A stretch of 64,000 nt of DNA from Pseudomonadota bacterium (GCA_963204815.1 CAUJHQ010000105.1:62001-126000), one strand, 5' to 3'. Positions 43,855 to 53,592 are shown, numbered from the stretch's first letter. A program made the numbers and translations. Notes: generated by a model not told the origin, from the sequence alone.

Positions 43855-44516
43855 GCGCCTACACGACCCTTGCCGACCTCGGCGGCGAACCCGGCCACGG
43901 CCGTGTCGTGCCCGAGCCAGAAGGCGAGCTCTGGCACGCGCCCTGGGAAGCGCGTGCGATGGCGCTCACGGTCGCGATGGGCGCCACCGGCGCGTGGAAC
44001 ATCGACATGAGCCGCGCCGCGCGCGAAACGCTGCCGGCCTACCGCCGCCTCACGTACTACGAGATCTGGACCCACGCGCTCGTCGTCCTGCTGAAACAGC
44101 GCTGCATGCTGGCCGACGACGAACTGGAAGCCGCCTGCGCCAGGCACCCGGCGCCGCCGGTGGCGCGCGTGCTGAAGGTGGCCGACGTCGACGCCGCGAT
44201 GGCGCGCGGCTCGCCGACCGGGCGCCCGGCCAGCACCGCGGCGCGCTTCGCCGTGGGCGACACCGTACGCCTGCGCCCGGAGGTCGTCGACCACCACACG
44301 CGGCTGCCCGGCTATGCGCGCGGCAAGCGCGGCACCGTGCGGGCGCTGCACGGCGCGCACGTCTTCGCTGACGCGAATGCGCAGGGGCAGGGCGAGCAGC
44401 CGTGCTGGCTGTACACGGTGAGCTTCGACGAACGCGAGCTGTGGGGCGACAGCGCCGCAGCGCAGAACCTGGTCGTCTCGATCGACGCCTGGGAACCCTA
44501 CCTGGAGCCCGCGTGA
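43851..44516 (+). CDS. nthB: Nitrile hydratase beta subunit
   Basis: At 221 residues this is the beta subunit, which packs against alpha and forms the substrate channel. [20 protein letters not shown] and the C-terminal SH3-like barrel ([39 protein letters not shown]) are typical. The start overlaps the alpha stop (ATGA). The N-terminus begins [19 protein letters not shown] rather than the MNGxxDxGG start of many beta subunits, but the fold regions are intact. Confidence 0.95.
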   Translation: MSAYTTLADLGGEPGHGRVVPEPEGELWHAPWEARAMALTVAMGATGAWNIDMSRAARETLPAYRRLTYYEIWTHALVVLLKQRCMLADDELEAACARHPAPPVARVLKVADVDAAMARGSPTGRPASTAARFAVGDTVRLRPEVVDHHTRLPGYARGKRGTVRALHGAHVFADANAQGQGEQPCWLYTVSFDERELWGDSAAAQNLVVSIDAWEPYLEPA

Positions 44517-44854
44517 ACCCGCTCACCGCCGACGGCCACGAGCCGGTCTTCGCCGAGCCCTGGCAGGCCCACGCCTTCGCGCTGGTGCTGCAGCTGCACG
44601 AGCGCGGACTCTTCACCTGGCCCGAGTGGGCCGACGCGCTGGCGCAGCAGATCCGCGAAGCGCAGGCCGCCGGCGACCCCGACTACGGCGACACCTACTA
44701 CCAGCACTGGCTGGCCACGCTGGAACGGCTGGTGGCCACCAAGGGCGCGGCGAGCGACGCCGAACTGGCGCGCACGCGCGACGCCTGGGACCACGCGGCC
44801 GACCGTACCCCGCACGGCCAGCCGATCGAGCTGCGGCCCGAAGACTTCGCCTGA
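44513..44854 (+). CDS. Nitrile hydratase accessory protein (metallochaperone)
   Basis: A 113-residue protein that resembles the N-terminal half of the beta subunit and the small activator proteins (P14K/NhlE type) that insert cobalt by subunit swapping. PVFAEPWQAHAFALVLQLHE, GLFTWPEWADALAQQI and YYQHWLATLERLV are typical. Starts at GTG 44513, overlapping the beta stop by 4 bp. No amidase is in the operon, so the amide product must be handled elsewhere or by the neighbouring hydrolase (inference). Confidence 0.92.
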   Translation: MNPLTADGHEPVFAEPWQAHAFALVLQLHERGLFTWPEWADALAQQIREAQAAGDPDYGDTYYQHWLATLERLVATKGAASDAELARTRDAWDHAADRTPHGQPIELRPEDFA

Positions 44855-44874
44855 GCGGCGCGGCGCCTCAGGCG
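44848..44874. terminator. Hairpin containing stop codons of two convergent genes
   Basis: cgcctgag (44848-44855) and ctcaggcg (44867-44874) form an 8-bp stem with an 11-base GC-rich loop. The arms include the stop codons of the accessory-protein gene and of the cyclase gene. The stem sequence is the same as at 8163-8183. Confidence 0.55.
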
Positions 44875-45674
44875 CCGGCCAGCATCGCGTCGTCGAAGAT
44901 CGCCACCGCGCGCGTCCAGCCGGCGCTGGCGCCGCGGATCTTGTGCGGGAAGCAGCTGATCGTGAAGCCGGTGGGCGGCAGCGATTCCAGGTTGTGCAGC
45001 TTCTCGATGTGGCAGTAGCCGATGTCGCGGCCGGCCTTGTGGCCTTCCCAGATCAGGCTGGCGTCCTTCGTGGCGGCGTACTTCTGCGCCGTGTGCACGA
45101 AGGGCGCGTCCCAGCTCCAGGCGTCGGTGCCCGTGAGGCGCACGCCGCGTTCCAGCAGGTACATCGTGGCGTCGTAGCCCATGCCGCAGCCGGCGGACAC
45201 GTAGTCCGGGTGACCGTAGCGCGAGCCGGCACGCGTGTTGACGACGACGATCTCCAGGGGCTTCAGCGTGTGCCCGATGCGTGCCAGCTCCGCCTCGACG
45301 TCGGCCGCGGTCACCACGTAGCCATCGGCGAAGTGGCGGAAGTCCAGCTTCACGCCGGGCTGGAAGCACCACTCCAGCGGCACGTCGTGGATCGCGATGG
45401 CCGGCTTCTTCGTGCCCAGCGCGGCATCCATCGTCGAGTGGAAGTGGTAAGGCGCATCCAGGTGCGTGCCGTTGTGAGTGGACAGGTTCACCAGCTCGAC
45501 GGCCCAGCCTTCGCCGTCGGGCAGGTCCTCCTTCTTCAGGCCGGGGAAGAAGGGCGCGATCTGCTCGTACGTGTTCTCGTGCGTGAAGTACTGGATCTTC
45601 GGCGCGAAGGCCGGCGGGTCGGAGAGCACGTCGTTCTCGAGGTAGATCGAGAGGTCGACGAAACGGCGTGGCAT
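44868..45674 (-). CDS. Cyclase-family metal-dependent hydrolase (kynurenine formamidase-like)
   Basis: A 268-residue member of the cyclase/kynurenine-formamidase family. The metal motif is HNGTHLDAPYHFH (from about residue 67), with VVNTRAGSRYG and TGDAW-like LTGTDAWSWD farther on. Family members hydrolyse amide bonds (N-formylkynurenine, isatin, cyclic imides). The protein lies next to the nitrile hydratase operon and upstream of it on the opposite strand is a solute-binding protein gene with 11-bp spacing, so import and hydrolysis of one amide-type compound is plausible. Confidence 0.87.
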   Translation of the reverse strand: MPRRFVDLSIYLENDVLSDPPAFAPKIQYFTHENTYEQIAPFFPGLKKEDLPDGEGWAVELVNLSTHNGTHLDAPYHFHSTMDAALGTKKPAIAIHDVPLEWCFQPGVKLDFRHFADGYVVTAADVEAELARIGHTLKPLEIVVVNTRAGSRYGHPDYVSAGCGMGYDATMYLLERGVRLTGTDAWSWDAPFVHTAQKYAATKDASLIWEGHKAGRDIGYCHIEKLHNLESLPPTGFTISCFPHKIRGASAGWTRAVAIFDDAMLAGA

Positions 45675-45685
45675 GGCGTGGGCTC

Positions 45686-46624
45686 CTACTTGGCGATCAG
45701 CGTGGCGACCTTGATCTCGGACTTCAGCATCTCCTGGTCCTTCATCAGGTCGACCCAGTAGGCGAGCTGCTTCTCGTTGACGACCGGCCCGGGCGGCGAG
45801 ATCTGCGCCTTCGCCAGCACTTCCGGCGGCAGCTTGATGTACTTGCCGATCGCGGCGCGCACCTTGGCGTCGTTCGCCGGCACCGCCATGAAGGCGGCGG
45901 CCTCGACGACGGCGTCGCGGAAGCCCTTCACCGCCGCGGCGTTCTTCGCCGCCCAGTCGCGCTTGGCGACGAACAGGATCGACGGCTGGCCTTCCGGCAG
46001 CGAGCTGGCGTAGTGCGACGCGACGTAGCCGACGCCGCTGTCGACGATGCGCCCCATGAACGGGTCGGCGCTGACGACGGCGTCGATCGAGCCGCCCTTG
46101 AGCAGGTCGCCGTGCTGCGGGAACGCGGCCTCGACGAAGTTGACCTTGCGGTAGTCGACCCCCGCGCCCTTCAGCCAGGCGCGGAAGGTCACGTGCAGGA
46201 AGGCGCCCAGCCCGGGCACGCCGATCTTCTTGCCCACGCAGTCGGCGGCGGTCTTGATGTTGCTGCCGGTGCGGGCGACGAGGCCGAAGCCGGTCATCGT
46301 CTTGGCGGTGACGCCGCCGCCGGCGACGACGACATGGTCCAGCCCGCCGTCGACCGACTGCAGGAAGACCGACGGCGTCGGCCCGCCCATCTGAAGCGAA
46401 TCGCTCTGCAGCGCGGCCGGGATGGTGGAGTTGATCGGCACGAACTTGGGCTCGACGTCGAGCCCGCGCTTGTCGAAGTAGCCTTCTTCCCTGGCCACGA
46501 ACACCGTGGCGAAGTCGGTCACGGCGGTGAAGCCGAAGACGATCTTCGTGGCCTGCGCACGCGCCGGCAGCGCGGCGGCGGCGGCGAGGGCGCCCAGGGT
46601 GGCAAGGGTCTGGCGGCGTTGCAT
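45686..46624 (-). CDS. ABC transporter substrate-binding protein, SsuA/THI5 (NMT1)-like
   Basis: A 312-residue periplasmic binding protein with a signal peptide ([25 protein letters not shown]; first 20 shown would end at LAAAAAL). The NMT1-like core includes [30 protein letters not shown] and [17 protein letters not shown]. Such proteins capture sulfonates, pyrimidines, nitriles or aromatic amides. No ATPase or permease is adjacent, so it relies on a distant transporter. It is co-transcribed with the cyclase-family hydrolase. Confidence 0.9.
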   Translation of the reverse strand: MQRRQTLATLGALAAAAALPARAQATKIVFGFTAVTDFATVFVAREEGYFDKRGLDVEPKFVPINSTIPAALQSDSLQMGGPTPSVFLQSVDGGLDHVVVAGGGVTAKTMTGFGLVARTGSNIKTAADCVGKKIGVPGLGAFLHVTFRAWLKGAGVDYRKVNFVEAAFPQHGDLLKGGSIDAVVSADPFMGRIVDSGVGYVASHYASSLPEGQPSILFVAKRDWAAKNAAAVKGFRDAVVEAAAFMAVPANDAKVRAAIGKYIKLPPEVLAKAQISPPGPVVNEKQLAYWVDLMKDQEMLKSEIKVATLIAK

Positions 46625-46704
46625 GGAGCGGGTCTCCCGAGGTGACGAAACCGCTCTTTGTACGGTTCCGCCGGCGCGCGCGGCAGTCGCGGAAACCCTG
46701 CGGC

Positions 46705-46710
46705 TACAGT
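46705..46710 (+). promoter_or_regulatory. Candidate -10 of rlmB
   Basis: TACAGT, then six bases and the ATG, the same geometry as for nitrile hydratase. No ribosome binding site fits in the six-base gap, so a leaderless transcript is possible. Confidence 0.3.
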
Positions 46711-46716
46711 GTCGGC

Positions 46717-47457
46717 ATGAGCACAAAGGTCCTGTTCGGCTTCCACGCCGTCACCGTGCGCCTGAAGACGGCGCCGCAGTCGGTGAGCGAAGTCCACGTC
46801 GACGCCACCCGGCGCGACGCCCGCATGCGCCAGTTCGTCGAGCGTGCCCGCGAGGCGGGCGCCAAGCTCGTCGACAGCGACGGCGAGCGCCTCACCCAGC
46901 TGGCCGGCACCGCGCGCCACCAGGGCGTGGTGGCGCGCGTGTCGGCGCTGGCCGCGAGCCATTCGCTGGACGACGTGCTCGACGGCGTTGACGGCCCCGC
47001 GCTGGTGCTGGTGCTGGACGGCGTGACCGACCCGCACAACCTGGGCGCCTGCCTGCGCGTGGCCGACGGCGCGGGTGCGCACGCCGTCGTCGCGCCGAAG
47101 GACCACGCGGTGGGGCTGAACGCCACGGTGGCCAAGGTCGCCAGCGGTGCCGCCGAGACCGTGCCCTACCTGATGGTGACCAACCTCGCGCGCACGCTGA
47201 ACGAGCTGAAGGACCGCGACATCCGCGTCATCGGCACCAGCGACGACGCCGAGCGCACGCTGTACGACGCCGACCTCTCTGGTCCCGTCGCCCTGGTGCT
47301 GGGCGCCGAAGGCCCCGGCATGCGCCAGCTGACGCGCAAGACCTGCGACGAACTGGTGCGCATCCCGATGGCGGGCGCGGTGGAGAGCCTCAACGTCTCG
47401 GTCGCCGCCGGCGTCTGCCTGTACGAGGCGGCGCGCCAGCGGCGGGCACGTTCCTAG
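46717..47457 (+). CDS. rlmB: 23S rRNA (guanosine-2251-2'-O)-methyltransferase RlmB
   Basis: A 246-residue SpoU-family methyltransferase. The N-terminal substrate-binding part begins [12 protein letters not shown] (the typical GxHAV start). The trefoil-knot domain has motif 1 [20 protein letters not shown], motif 2 [11 protein letters not shown] and motif 3 [18 protein letters not shown]. RlmB methylates G2251 in the ribosomal P loop. It is divergent from the solute-binding protein gene and 30 bases upstream of upp. Confidence 0.95.
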   Translation: MSTKVLFGFHAVTVRLKTAPQSVSEVHVDATRRDARMRQFVERAREAGAKLVDSDGERLTQLAGTARHQGVVARVSALAASHSLDDVLDGVDGPALVLVLDGVTDPHNLGACLRVADGAGAHAVVAPKDHAVGLNATVAKVASGAAETVPYLMVTNLARTLNELKDRDIRVIGTSDDAERTLYDADLSGPVALVLGAEGPGMRQLTRKTCDELVRIPMAGAVESLNVSVAAGVCLYEAARQRRARS

Positions 47458-47487
47458 CTTTCTTCGCTGCCAAGCCGGAGCCCCGCC

Positions 47488-48114
47488 ATGCCCGTCATCG
47501 ACGTCAAGCACCCGCTGGTCAAGCACAAGATCGGCCTGCTGCGCGAGAAGAACATCTCGACGAAGGACTTCCGCGCGCTCACCAACGAACTCGGCCGCCT
47601 GCTCGCCTACGAGGCGACGGCCGACTTCCCGCTCGAGACCACCACCATCGAATGCTGGAGCGGCCCGGTGGCGATCGACCAGATCTCCGGCCGCAAGGTC
47701 ACCATCGTGCCGATCCTGCGCGCCGGCCTGGGCATGCTGGACGGCGTGCTCGACATGATTCCGAACGCGAAGGTCAGCGTGGTCGGGTTGAGCCGCAACC
47801 ACGAGACCCTGCAGCCCGAGCATTATTTCGAGCGTTTCGTCGGCCACCTCGACGAGCGCACCGCGCTCATCGTCGACCCGATGCTGGCCACCGCCGGCTC
47901 GATGATCGCCACCGTGGACCTGCTGAAGAGCCGGGGGTGCACCGACATTCGCGCGCTGGTGCTGGTGGCGGCGCCGGAGGGCATCCGCGCGCTGGAGGCC
48001 AAGCACCCCGACGTTCGCTGCTGGACGGCGGCGGTGGACAGCCACCTGGACGAGCGCGGCTACATCATTCCCGGGCTGGGCGACGCCGGGGACAAGATCT
48101 TCGGCACGAAGTAG
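47488..48114 (+). CDS. upp: Uracil phosphoribosyltransferase
   Basis: At 208 residues it matches UPRT length. It begins [20 protein letters not shown] and has [14 protein letters not shown], the PRPP loop [17 protein letters not shown] (commonly DPMLATGGS; here Ala replaces Gly) and the C-terminal [18 protein letters not shown]. It salvages uracil to UMP. Near-identical core motifs with E. coli Upp. It converges with the chromate-transporter gene with a 3-bp gap. Confidence 0.97.
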   Translation: MPVIDVKHPLVKHKIGLLREKNISTKDFRALTNELGRLLAYEATADFPLETTTIECWSGPVAIDQISGRKVTIVPILRAGLGMLDGVLDMIPNAKVSVVGLSRNHETLQPEHYFERFVGHLDERTALIVDPMLATAGSMIATVDLLKSRGCTDIRALVLVAAPEGIRALEAKHPDVRCWTAAVDSHLDERGYIIPGLGDAGDKIFGTK

Positions 48115-48117
48115 CCG

Positions 48118-48687
48118 TCAGCCCGCGAACCCCAGCGCCCCGACCACCGCCCCGGCGGCGATCGGCCACAGCGGGCTGATCTTCGTGCGCACCATCACCG
48201 CCACGGTGGCGGCCACCAGCAGCATCGCCACCGGTTGCGTGCGCACCGGCTCGGTCAGCACCCAGCCGGTGGCCAGCAGCAGGCCGAGGGTCAGCGGCGC
48301 CATGCCGGCGGTGAAGGCGCGCACGCCGATCGCGTCCTTGCGCGCCGCGCCCCAGCGCGTGGCGGCGAGCGCCAGCGTGGTCGACGGCAGCAGGCTGCCG
48401 GCCATCGTCGCCAGCACGCCCATCGCGCCGCCGACGTTCCAGCCGATGACGGCGACGAACAGCACGTTCGGCCCCGGCGCGGCCTGCGCCAGCGCGACCG
48501 ACGCGGTGAACTGCGCGTCGCTGAGCCACTGGCGTTCGCCGACCACGTAGCGCTGCATGTCGGGCGCGGTGGTGATGGCGCCGCCGATCGCCAGCAGCGA
48601 CAGCAGCGTGAAGTGGCCGAACAACGCCAGCAGTTCCGGCACGCCGATGCCCTGTGGCCCCCACAGCCAGTGCGCGAGCCCGGTCAC
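48118..48687 (-). CDS. Chromate transporter half (ChrA family), C-terminal-type subunit
   Basis: A 189-residue membrane protein with about six hydrophobic segments, half the size of full-length ChrA. It carries the family motif FTASVALAQAAPGPNVLFVA near the first third. It is the second of two adjacent half-size proteins that together equal the two halves of long-chain ChrA; such pairs pump chromate or sulfate-like anions. It starts with GTG 48687, overlapping the preceding half by 4 bp. Confidence 0.9.
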   Translation of the reverse strand: MTGLAHWLWGPQGIGVPELLALFGHFTLLSLLAIGGAITTAPDMQRYVVGERQWLSDAQFTASVALAQAAPGPNVLFVAVIGWNVGGAMGVLATMAGSLLPSTTLALAATRWGAARKDAIGVRAFTAGMAPLTLGLLLATGWVLTEPVRTQPVAMLLVAATVAVMVRTKISPLWPIAAGAVVGALGFAG

Positions 48688-49247
48688 CGCTTCAGGCTCC
48701 GCCAGGCCCAGGCCATCGACACGGCGCCCAGCCCCAGCACCACCCAGGCCAGCGGCCAGCGCAGGCCGCCCACCGCCAGCGCCGTGAGCAGCGCGAAGCC
48801 CAGGCAGGTGGTGCGGCCCATCGGGTTCTTTCTGAGCGTGGGCCAGAGCTTGACTGCCGTCGCCACGATCAGCCCGGCCGCCACCGCGCCCATGCCGCGC
48901 AGCGCGCCCGCCACCATCGGGTGCGTGGCGAACTGGCCGTAGACGATGGCCGCCGCCAGCACGATGGCCAGCGGCGCCAGCAGCAGCCCGCCCACCGCCG
49001 CCGCGATGCCGCGCCAGCCGAAGAAGCGGTCGCCGATGATCAGCGCCATGTTGATGATGTTCGGCCCCGGCAGCACCTGGCCGATCGACAGCGTCTCGAC
49101 GAACTGCTCGCGCGTGAGCCAGCCTTCGCGCTCGACCAGTTCGCGCTGCGCCACCGGCAGCACGCCGCCGAAACCCTGCAGCGCGAGCCGGTTGAAGACG
49201 CGGAACAGCTCGCCGGGCGAACGCGGCCGGCGCGCGGGGTCAGACAT
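48684..49247 (-). CDS. Chromate transporter half (ChrA family), N-terminal-type subunit
   Basis: A 187-residue membrane protein with the ChrA hallmark FGGVLPVAQRELVEREGWLT and LSIGQVLPGPNIINMAL. It pairs with the half at 48118. The MFS gene upstream overlaps its start by 8 bp, so the three genes are one transcript, perhaps with the hydroxyacid dehydrogenase. No chrB-like regulator is adjacent. Confidence 0.92.
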   Translation of the reverse strand: MSDPARRPRSPGELFRVFNRLALQGFGGVLPVAQRELVEREGWLTREQFVETLSIGQVLPGPNIINMALIIGDRFFGWRGIAAAVGGLLLAPLAIVLAAAIVYGQFATHPMVAGALRGMGAVAAGLIVATAVKLWPTLRKNPMGRTTCLGFALLTALAVGGLRWPLAWVVLGLGAVSMAWAWRSLKR

Positions 49248-50412
49248 GCGCGCGCCCGGCCATGCGCCGCGCCACCAGCGCACTGAGCGCGATCGCCGCC
49301 AGCATCCAGCCCAAGCCGGCCCAGTGCAGCAGGTCGAAGCCGCTGCGCGCGACGATCACGCTGCCGCTGCCCGCGCCGATCGCCTGGCCGAGGTACATCG
49401 CCGACGTGTTCAGCGCCATCAGCGCCGGCGCCAGCACCGGCGCGGCGGCCCCCAGGCGCGCCTGCTGCGCCGAGTTCGACGAGAAGCAGCCCAGCGCCCA
49501 CGGCGTGGCGACGATCGCCATCGCGAGCACGCCGGTGCCCAGCGGCCAGGCCAGCAGCGACAGCGCCATCGATCCCAGCATCACGGTGACGCAGCGCGCC
49601 GCGCCGTAGCGGTCGACCACGCGCTGCAGCACGACGTTGCCCAGCAAGCCGAAGGCACCGAACCACAGGAAGAGGAAGCTCACCCCCAGCGCACTCGCGC
49701 CCACCACCTGGCGGTAGTAGGGGGCGAAGTAGGAGAACAGCGTGAACTGGCCGGCCGCGCTCAGCACCGTGACGGCGACGATGCCCATCAGCAGCGGGTG
49801 CGTCAGCGTCTCGCGCCAGGCCGCCAGCGAGAGCGGCGCCGGGCGGATGCCGTCGGGCAGCGTGCGCCACACCCACGCGGCGCTGGCCAGCGACAGCAGC
49901 GCCACCGCAGCATAGGCCCAGCGCCAGCCGGCCGTTTCGCCGATGAAGCTGGCCAGCGGCATGCCCACCACCGACGCCAGCGACCAGCCGATGAAGATGA
50001 AGGTGATGGCGCGGCCACGCGCCTCGGGCGGCGCCATCACGCTGATGGCGGCGGCGGCCTGCGGCGTGAAGACTGCCGCGCCCAGCACCGTCAGCGCGCG
50101 CACCGGCATCAACCAGTCGAAGTCCGGCGCCAGCGCACAGGCCAGGTGGCCGAGCGCGTACCAGGCGAGCGACAGCACGAGCAGCCGGCGCCGGTCCCAG
50201 CCGGCGACCGCCGCGGCGAGCAACGGGGCGCCGGCGGCCATCATCACGGCGGCGACGGCGATCAGATGGCCGCCGCGCGCCACCGTGACGGCGAGCGACT
50301 GCGTCAGGTCGTTCAGCGTGCCCGGCGCGACCATCACGCCGCAGCCGATCGCGAAGTTGCCGGCCAGCAGCGACCAGCGCGCCCCCTCGGCGCCTGCGCC
50401 CGGCCTGCCCAT
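49240..50412 (-). CDS. Major facilitator superfamily transporter
   Basis: A 390-residue MFS protein with twelve predicted membrane helices, of the DHA1/arabinose-efflux-like group: LAGNFAIGCGVMVAPGTLND at helix 1, GWDRRRLLVLSLAWYALG at the loop 2-3 motif, and IFIGWSLASVVGMPLASFIG at helix 5 (motif C-like). This suggests drug or metabolite export. The gene shares one base with the end of the upstream dehydrogenase gene and overlaps the chromate transporter gene downstream, so it sits in the middle of a four-gene operon. Confidence 0.93.
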   Translation of the reverse strand: MGRPGAGAEGARWSLLAGNFAIGCGVMVAPGTLNDLTQSLAVTVARGGHLIAVAAVMMAAGAPLLAAAVAGWDRRRLLVLSLAWYALGHLACALAPDFDWLMPVRALTVLGAAVFTPQAAAAISVMAPPEARGRAITFIFIGWSLASVVGMPLASFIGETAGWRWAYAAVALLSLASAAWVWRTLPDGIRPAPLSLAAWRETLTHPLLMGIVAVTVLSAAGQFTLFSYFAPYYRQVVGASALGVSFLFLWFGAFGLLGNVVLQRVVDRYGAARCVTVMLGSMALSLLAWPLGTGVLAMAIVATPWALGCFSSNSAQQARLGAAAPVLAPALMALNTSAMYLGQAIGAGSGSVIVARSGFDLLHWAGLGWMLAAIALSALVARRMAGRAHV

Positions 50413-51419
50413 CAGCGCATGACTTTCAGCGCGTCGGGGTTGACCAGGTTCGTCGGCTGCTTGTTGATGAAGTTGACGACGTTGTCGAACGCGGCGCCGA
50501 AGTAGAGCTCGTAGCTGTCGAGCTCGACGTAGCCGATGTGCGGCGTGCAGACGGCGTTCTCCAGCCGCAGCAGCGGGTGCCCCTGCAGGATGGGCTCGCT
50601 CTCGAACACGTCCACCGCCGCCATGCCGGGGCGGCCGCGGTTCAGTGCCGACACGAGCGCGTTCTCTTCCACCAGCTCGGCGCGCGAGGTGTTGACGAAC
50701 AGCGCCGACGGCTTCATGCGCGACAGGTCGTCGAAGGTGACGATGCCGCGCGTGGCGTCGTTCAGGCGCAAGTGCACGCTGAGCACGTCGCTCTGCTCGA
50801 AGAAGGCCTCGCGGCTGTCGGCGGCCTCGTGGCCGTCGGCCACCGCGGCGGCGCGCGAAGGCTCGCGCCCCCACACCAGCACGCGCATGCCGAAGGCCTT
50901 GGCGTAGCCGGCGACCAGGCGGCCGATCTTGCCGTAGCCCCAGACGCCCATCGTGCGGCCGTGCAGCACGAGGCCGATGCCGAAGTTGGGCGGCATCGAC
51001 GCCGACTTCAGGCCCGACTGCTGCCACGCACCGTGCTTGAGGTTGCCGATGTACTGCGGCAGCCGGCGCATGCTGGCCATGATGAGCGCCCAGGTCAGCT
51101 CGGCCGGCGCGACCGGCGAGCCCACGCCCTCGGCGACGGCGATGCCCATGCGCGTGCACGCGTCGACGTCGATGTGCGGGCCGACCCTGCCGGTCTGCGA
51201 GATCAGCTTCAGGCGCGGCAGCTTTTCGAGCAGCGCGCGCGGGAAGTGCGTGCGTTCGCGGATGAGGACGAGCACGTCGGCGTCGCGCAGCCGCACCGAG
51301 AGCTGGCCGATGCCCTTCACCGTGTTGGTGAACACCTTGGCGTTCAGCGGCTCGAGCTTGGCGGCGCACTTGAGCTTGCGCACCGTGTCCTGGTAGTCGT
51401 CGAGGATGATGATGTTCAT
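50412..51419 (-). CDS. D-2-hydroxyacid dehydrogenase family protein
   Basis: A 335-residue NAD-dependent D-isomer hydroxyacid dehydrogenase. The Rossmann motif is MGVWGYGKIGRLVAGYAKAFG (first 20 cited region about 157-177), followed by NTSRAELVEE and the catalytic His in CTPHIGYVELDSYE. Arg in QTGRVGPHIDVD and Glu in the SEPI segment fit the usual R-E-H triad. The C-terminus and the early TNTVKGIGQL match phosphoglycerate-dehydrogenase-like enzymes of unclear substrate. It heads the operon with MFS and ChrA halves. Confidence 0.9.
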   Translation of the reverse strand: MNIIILDDYQDTVRKLKCAAKLEPLNAKVFTNTVKGIGQLSVRLRDADVLVLIRERTHFPRALLEKLPRLKLISQTGRVGPHIDVDACTRMGIAVAEGVGSPVAPAELTWALIMASMRRLPQYIGNLKHGAWQQSGLKSASMPPNFGIGLVLHGRTMGVWGYGKIGRLVAGYAKAFGMRVLVWGREPSRAAAVADGHEAADSREAFFEQSDVLSVHLRLNDATRGIVTFDDLSRMKPSALFVNTSRAELVEENALVSALNRGRPGMAAVDVFESEPILQGHPLLRLENAVCTPHIGYVELDSYELYFGAAFDNVVNFINKQPTNLVNPDALKVMR

Positions 51420-51508
51420 GGTGGCTGGCCGGATTCTGCCGCGTCCGGCGCGTTCGGCGCGTCGGGGCTAGCATTCGCGCCCATCCCATTCGTTACCGGA
51501 GACAAGCG

Positions 51509-52015
51509 ATGAGTCTTTCGATGTACTCGGCCAGCGTGCCCGTGCTCGCGCACCAGCTCGGCGCCATGCTCGCCTGGCTGGACAAGGCCGAGGCGCATGC
51601 GCAGGCCCGCCAGTTCGACGCCGTCAACTACCTCGGGCTGCGGCTGGCGCCCGACATGCTGCCATTCACGAAGCAGATCCAGATCGCCTGTGACATGGCC
51701 AAGGGCTGCGTCGCCCGGCTTGCCGGCCAGGACGTGCCGGCCTGGCCCGACGACGAGGCCACGCTGGACCAGTTGCGCGCGCGCCTGACGCGGACCATCG
51801 ACTACGTGCGCGGCTTCAGCGCGGCGCAGATCGACGGCAGCGACGCGCGCGAGATCGTGCTGCCCACGCGCACCGGCGAGCCGCGGCGCTTCACGGGCGA
51901 GAACTACCTGAAACAGTTCGTCCTGCCGAACGTGTACTTCCACGCCTCGATGGCGTATGCGCTGCTGCGCCACGCCGGCGTCGAACTCGGCAAGAAGGAC
52001 TACCTGGCGCTCTGA
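51509..52015 (+). CDS. DUF1993 domain protein
   Basis: A 168-residue protein of the DUF1993 family (DinB-like helical bundle). MSLSMYSASVPVLAHQLGAM is the standard start; ARQFDAVNYLGLRLAPDMLP and LPNVYFHASMAYALLRHAGV the family core. The role is unknown; relatives of the DinB fold bind metals by three histidines, but only His147 or so is clear here. A TAGCAT -10-like hexamer (51469-51474) and a good ribosome binding site (cggagacaagcg) precede it. It converges with mltD with a 16-bp overlap. Confidence 0.9.
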   Translation: MSLSMYSASVPVLAHQLGAMLAWLDKAEAHAQARQFDAVNYLGLRLAPDMLPFTKQIQIACDMAKGCVARLAGQDVPAWPDDEATLDQLRARLTRTIDYVRGFSAAQIDGSDAREIVLPTRTGEPRRFTGENYLKQFVLPNVYFHASMAYALLRHAGVELGKKDYLAL

Positions 52016-53592
52016 CGCTTCTTCGCCGCCGGGCGCTGCGCGGCCGCCGGCCGGGCGCTGCGCGGCGCTGCCTTCGCGCTGCCGCGCTTGGGCGCGGCCA
52101 GCATCAGCGTGATCGGCTGGCCGGCGCGGAAGGTGGCGTTCGGCGTCACGCCGTTCCAGCGCGCCACCATCGCCGGGCTGACGCCGAACCGGCGCGCCAC
52201 CGCGGCCACGCTCTCGCCCTTGCGCCCGGCCTTCACGGTGGTCTTGCGCAGCGGCGGCGCTTCGGGCGCGAGGGCCATCGTGGCGTTGTCGGCCACGTGC
52301 TCGGAGACGTCGTGCAGCAGGCTCGGCGCACGCGGCACGAGCAGCGTCGAGCCGGCCCGCACCAGCATGCGCGGCGGGATGCGGTTGACGGCGCGCAGCT
52401 CGGGTTCGGGCATGCCGACGCGCCTGGCGGCGTCGGCCGGCTTCAGCGTGGTCGGCGCGACCCAGGCCGTCCAGCTGGCGAGCGGGCCGCGGTGGCGTTC
52501 GAGCGCGGTGACGAAGCGGTTCGCGTTGTCGTAGGGCAGCAGGATCTGCGGCGTGCCGGCGGCCAGGATCACCGGCTTGTTCAGCTGCGGGTTCAGGGCG
52601 TGGAACTCGTCCAGCGGCAGGCCGGCCAGGCGTGCGGCGAGCGCGACGTCGATGTCGCGCTCGATCGGCACCGACAGGAAGAACGGGTGGTTCTCCAGCG
52701 CCGGCAGCGCGAGCTGGAAATCGGCCGGCCGGGCGACGATGTTGCGCACGGCCTGCAGCTTGGGCACGTAGTTGCGCGTCTCGTCGGGCATCCTCAGCGC
52801 TTCGTACGTGGTGTCCAGCCCGAGCTTGCGGTTGCGCTGCAGCGCGCGCTGCACGTTGCCCTGGCCCCAGTTGTAGGCCGCCAGCGCGAGGTGCCAGTCG
52901 TTGAACTGGTCGTGCAGGCGCTGCAGGTAGTCGAGCGCGGCACGGGTGGACGCCAGCACGTCGCGGCGGTCGTCGCGGAAGACGTTCTGCTTGAGCTCGA
53001 AGTCGCGCCCGGTGCCGGGCATGAACTGCCACATGCCGGCGGCGCGCGCGACCGACAGCGCCTGTGGGTTGAACGCGCTCTCGACGAAAGGCAGCAGCGC
53101 CAGTTCCGAAGGCATGCCGCGGCGCTCGACCTCTTCGATGATGTGGAAGAGGTAGCGGCCGCCGCGCTCGGTCATGCGCTGCACGTAGTCGGGGCGGGTG
53201 GCGTACCACTGCTCCCACTTGCGCACGAGATCGTTGTCCAGCACCGGCATCGCGAAGCCACCGCGCATGCGGTCCCAGAGGTCCAGGCGCGCCGCGTCGT
53301 CGTCGGGGTCGAGGCGGCCGCGCACGATGAACTCGTCGCGGACCACCGGCGCCGGCGCGGACGCGGCGGGTGCCGCGGCCACTGCCGCGGGCGCCGATGC
53401 AGCGGCTTCGACCGCCACCGGCGCGACCGGCGGTGCGGCGGTCACGGTGGGGGCGGGGGCCGGCGCGGCGGCCGGAACCGGTGTCTCGGGATCGGCGGCG
53501 GGCAGGCCGGCACAGGCCCCCAGCAGCGCCGCGGCGGCCACGCTCAGGGCGCGTGTCGCCATCCGCCGCAGCGGGGTCTTGGAACGGGTCAT
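52000..53592 (-). CDS. mltD: Membrane-bound lytic murein transglycosylase D
   Basis: A 530-residue lipoprotein (lipobox LLGAC, Cys27) with an Ala/Pro linker to about residue 85, an SLT domain with catalytic Glu171 ([14 protein letters not shown]), [14 protein letters not shown] and AYNWGQGNV, and at least one LysM at the C-terminus (~440-490, [18 protein letters not shown]); a second, weaker LysM-like repeat lies near 380-430. It cuts glycan strands to 1,6-anhydromuropeptides. ATG 53592 is used, 4 bp overlapping gloB; ATG 53610 is an alternative. The C-terminus is a Lys/Arg/Ala-rich tail. Confidence 0.94.
   Translation of the reverse strand: MTRSKTPLRRMATRALSVAAAALLGACAGLPAADPETPVPAAAPAPAPTVTAAPPVAPVAVEAAASAPAAVAAAPAASAPAPVVRDEFIVRGRLDPDDDAARLDLWDRMRGGFAMPVLDNDLVRKWEQWYATRPDYVQRMTERGGRYLFHIIEEVERRGMPSELALLPFVESAFNPQALSVARAAGMWQFMPGTGRDFELKQNVFRDDRRDVLASTRAALDYLQRLHDQFNDWHLALAAYNWGQGNVQRALQRNRKLGLDTTYEALRMPDETRNYVPKLQAVRNIVARPADFQLALPALENHPFFLSVPIERDIDVALAARLAGLPLDEFHALNPQLNKPVILAAGTPQILLPYDNANRFVTALERHRGPLASWTAWVAPTTLKPADAARRVGMPEPELRAVNRIPPRMLVRAGSTLLVPRAPSLLHDVSEHVADNATMALAPEAPPLRKTTVKAGRKGESVAAVARRFGVSPAMVARWNGVTPNATFRAGQPITLMLAAPKRGSAKAAPRSARPAAAQRPAAKKRQSAR

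Noticed and set aside
46625-46726. Extended N-terminus of the solute-binding protein
   Set aside because: The upstream residues are Arg/Cys/Ser-rich and would hide the clear signal peptide starting at MQRRQTL.
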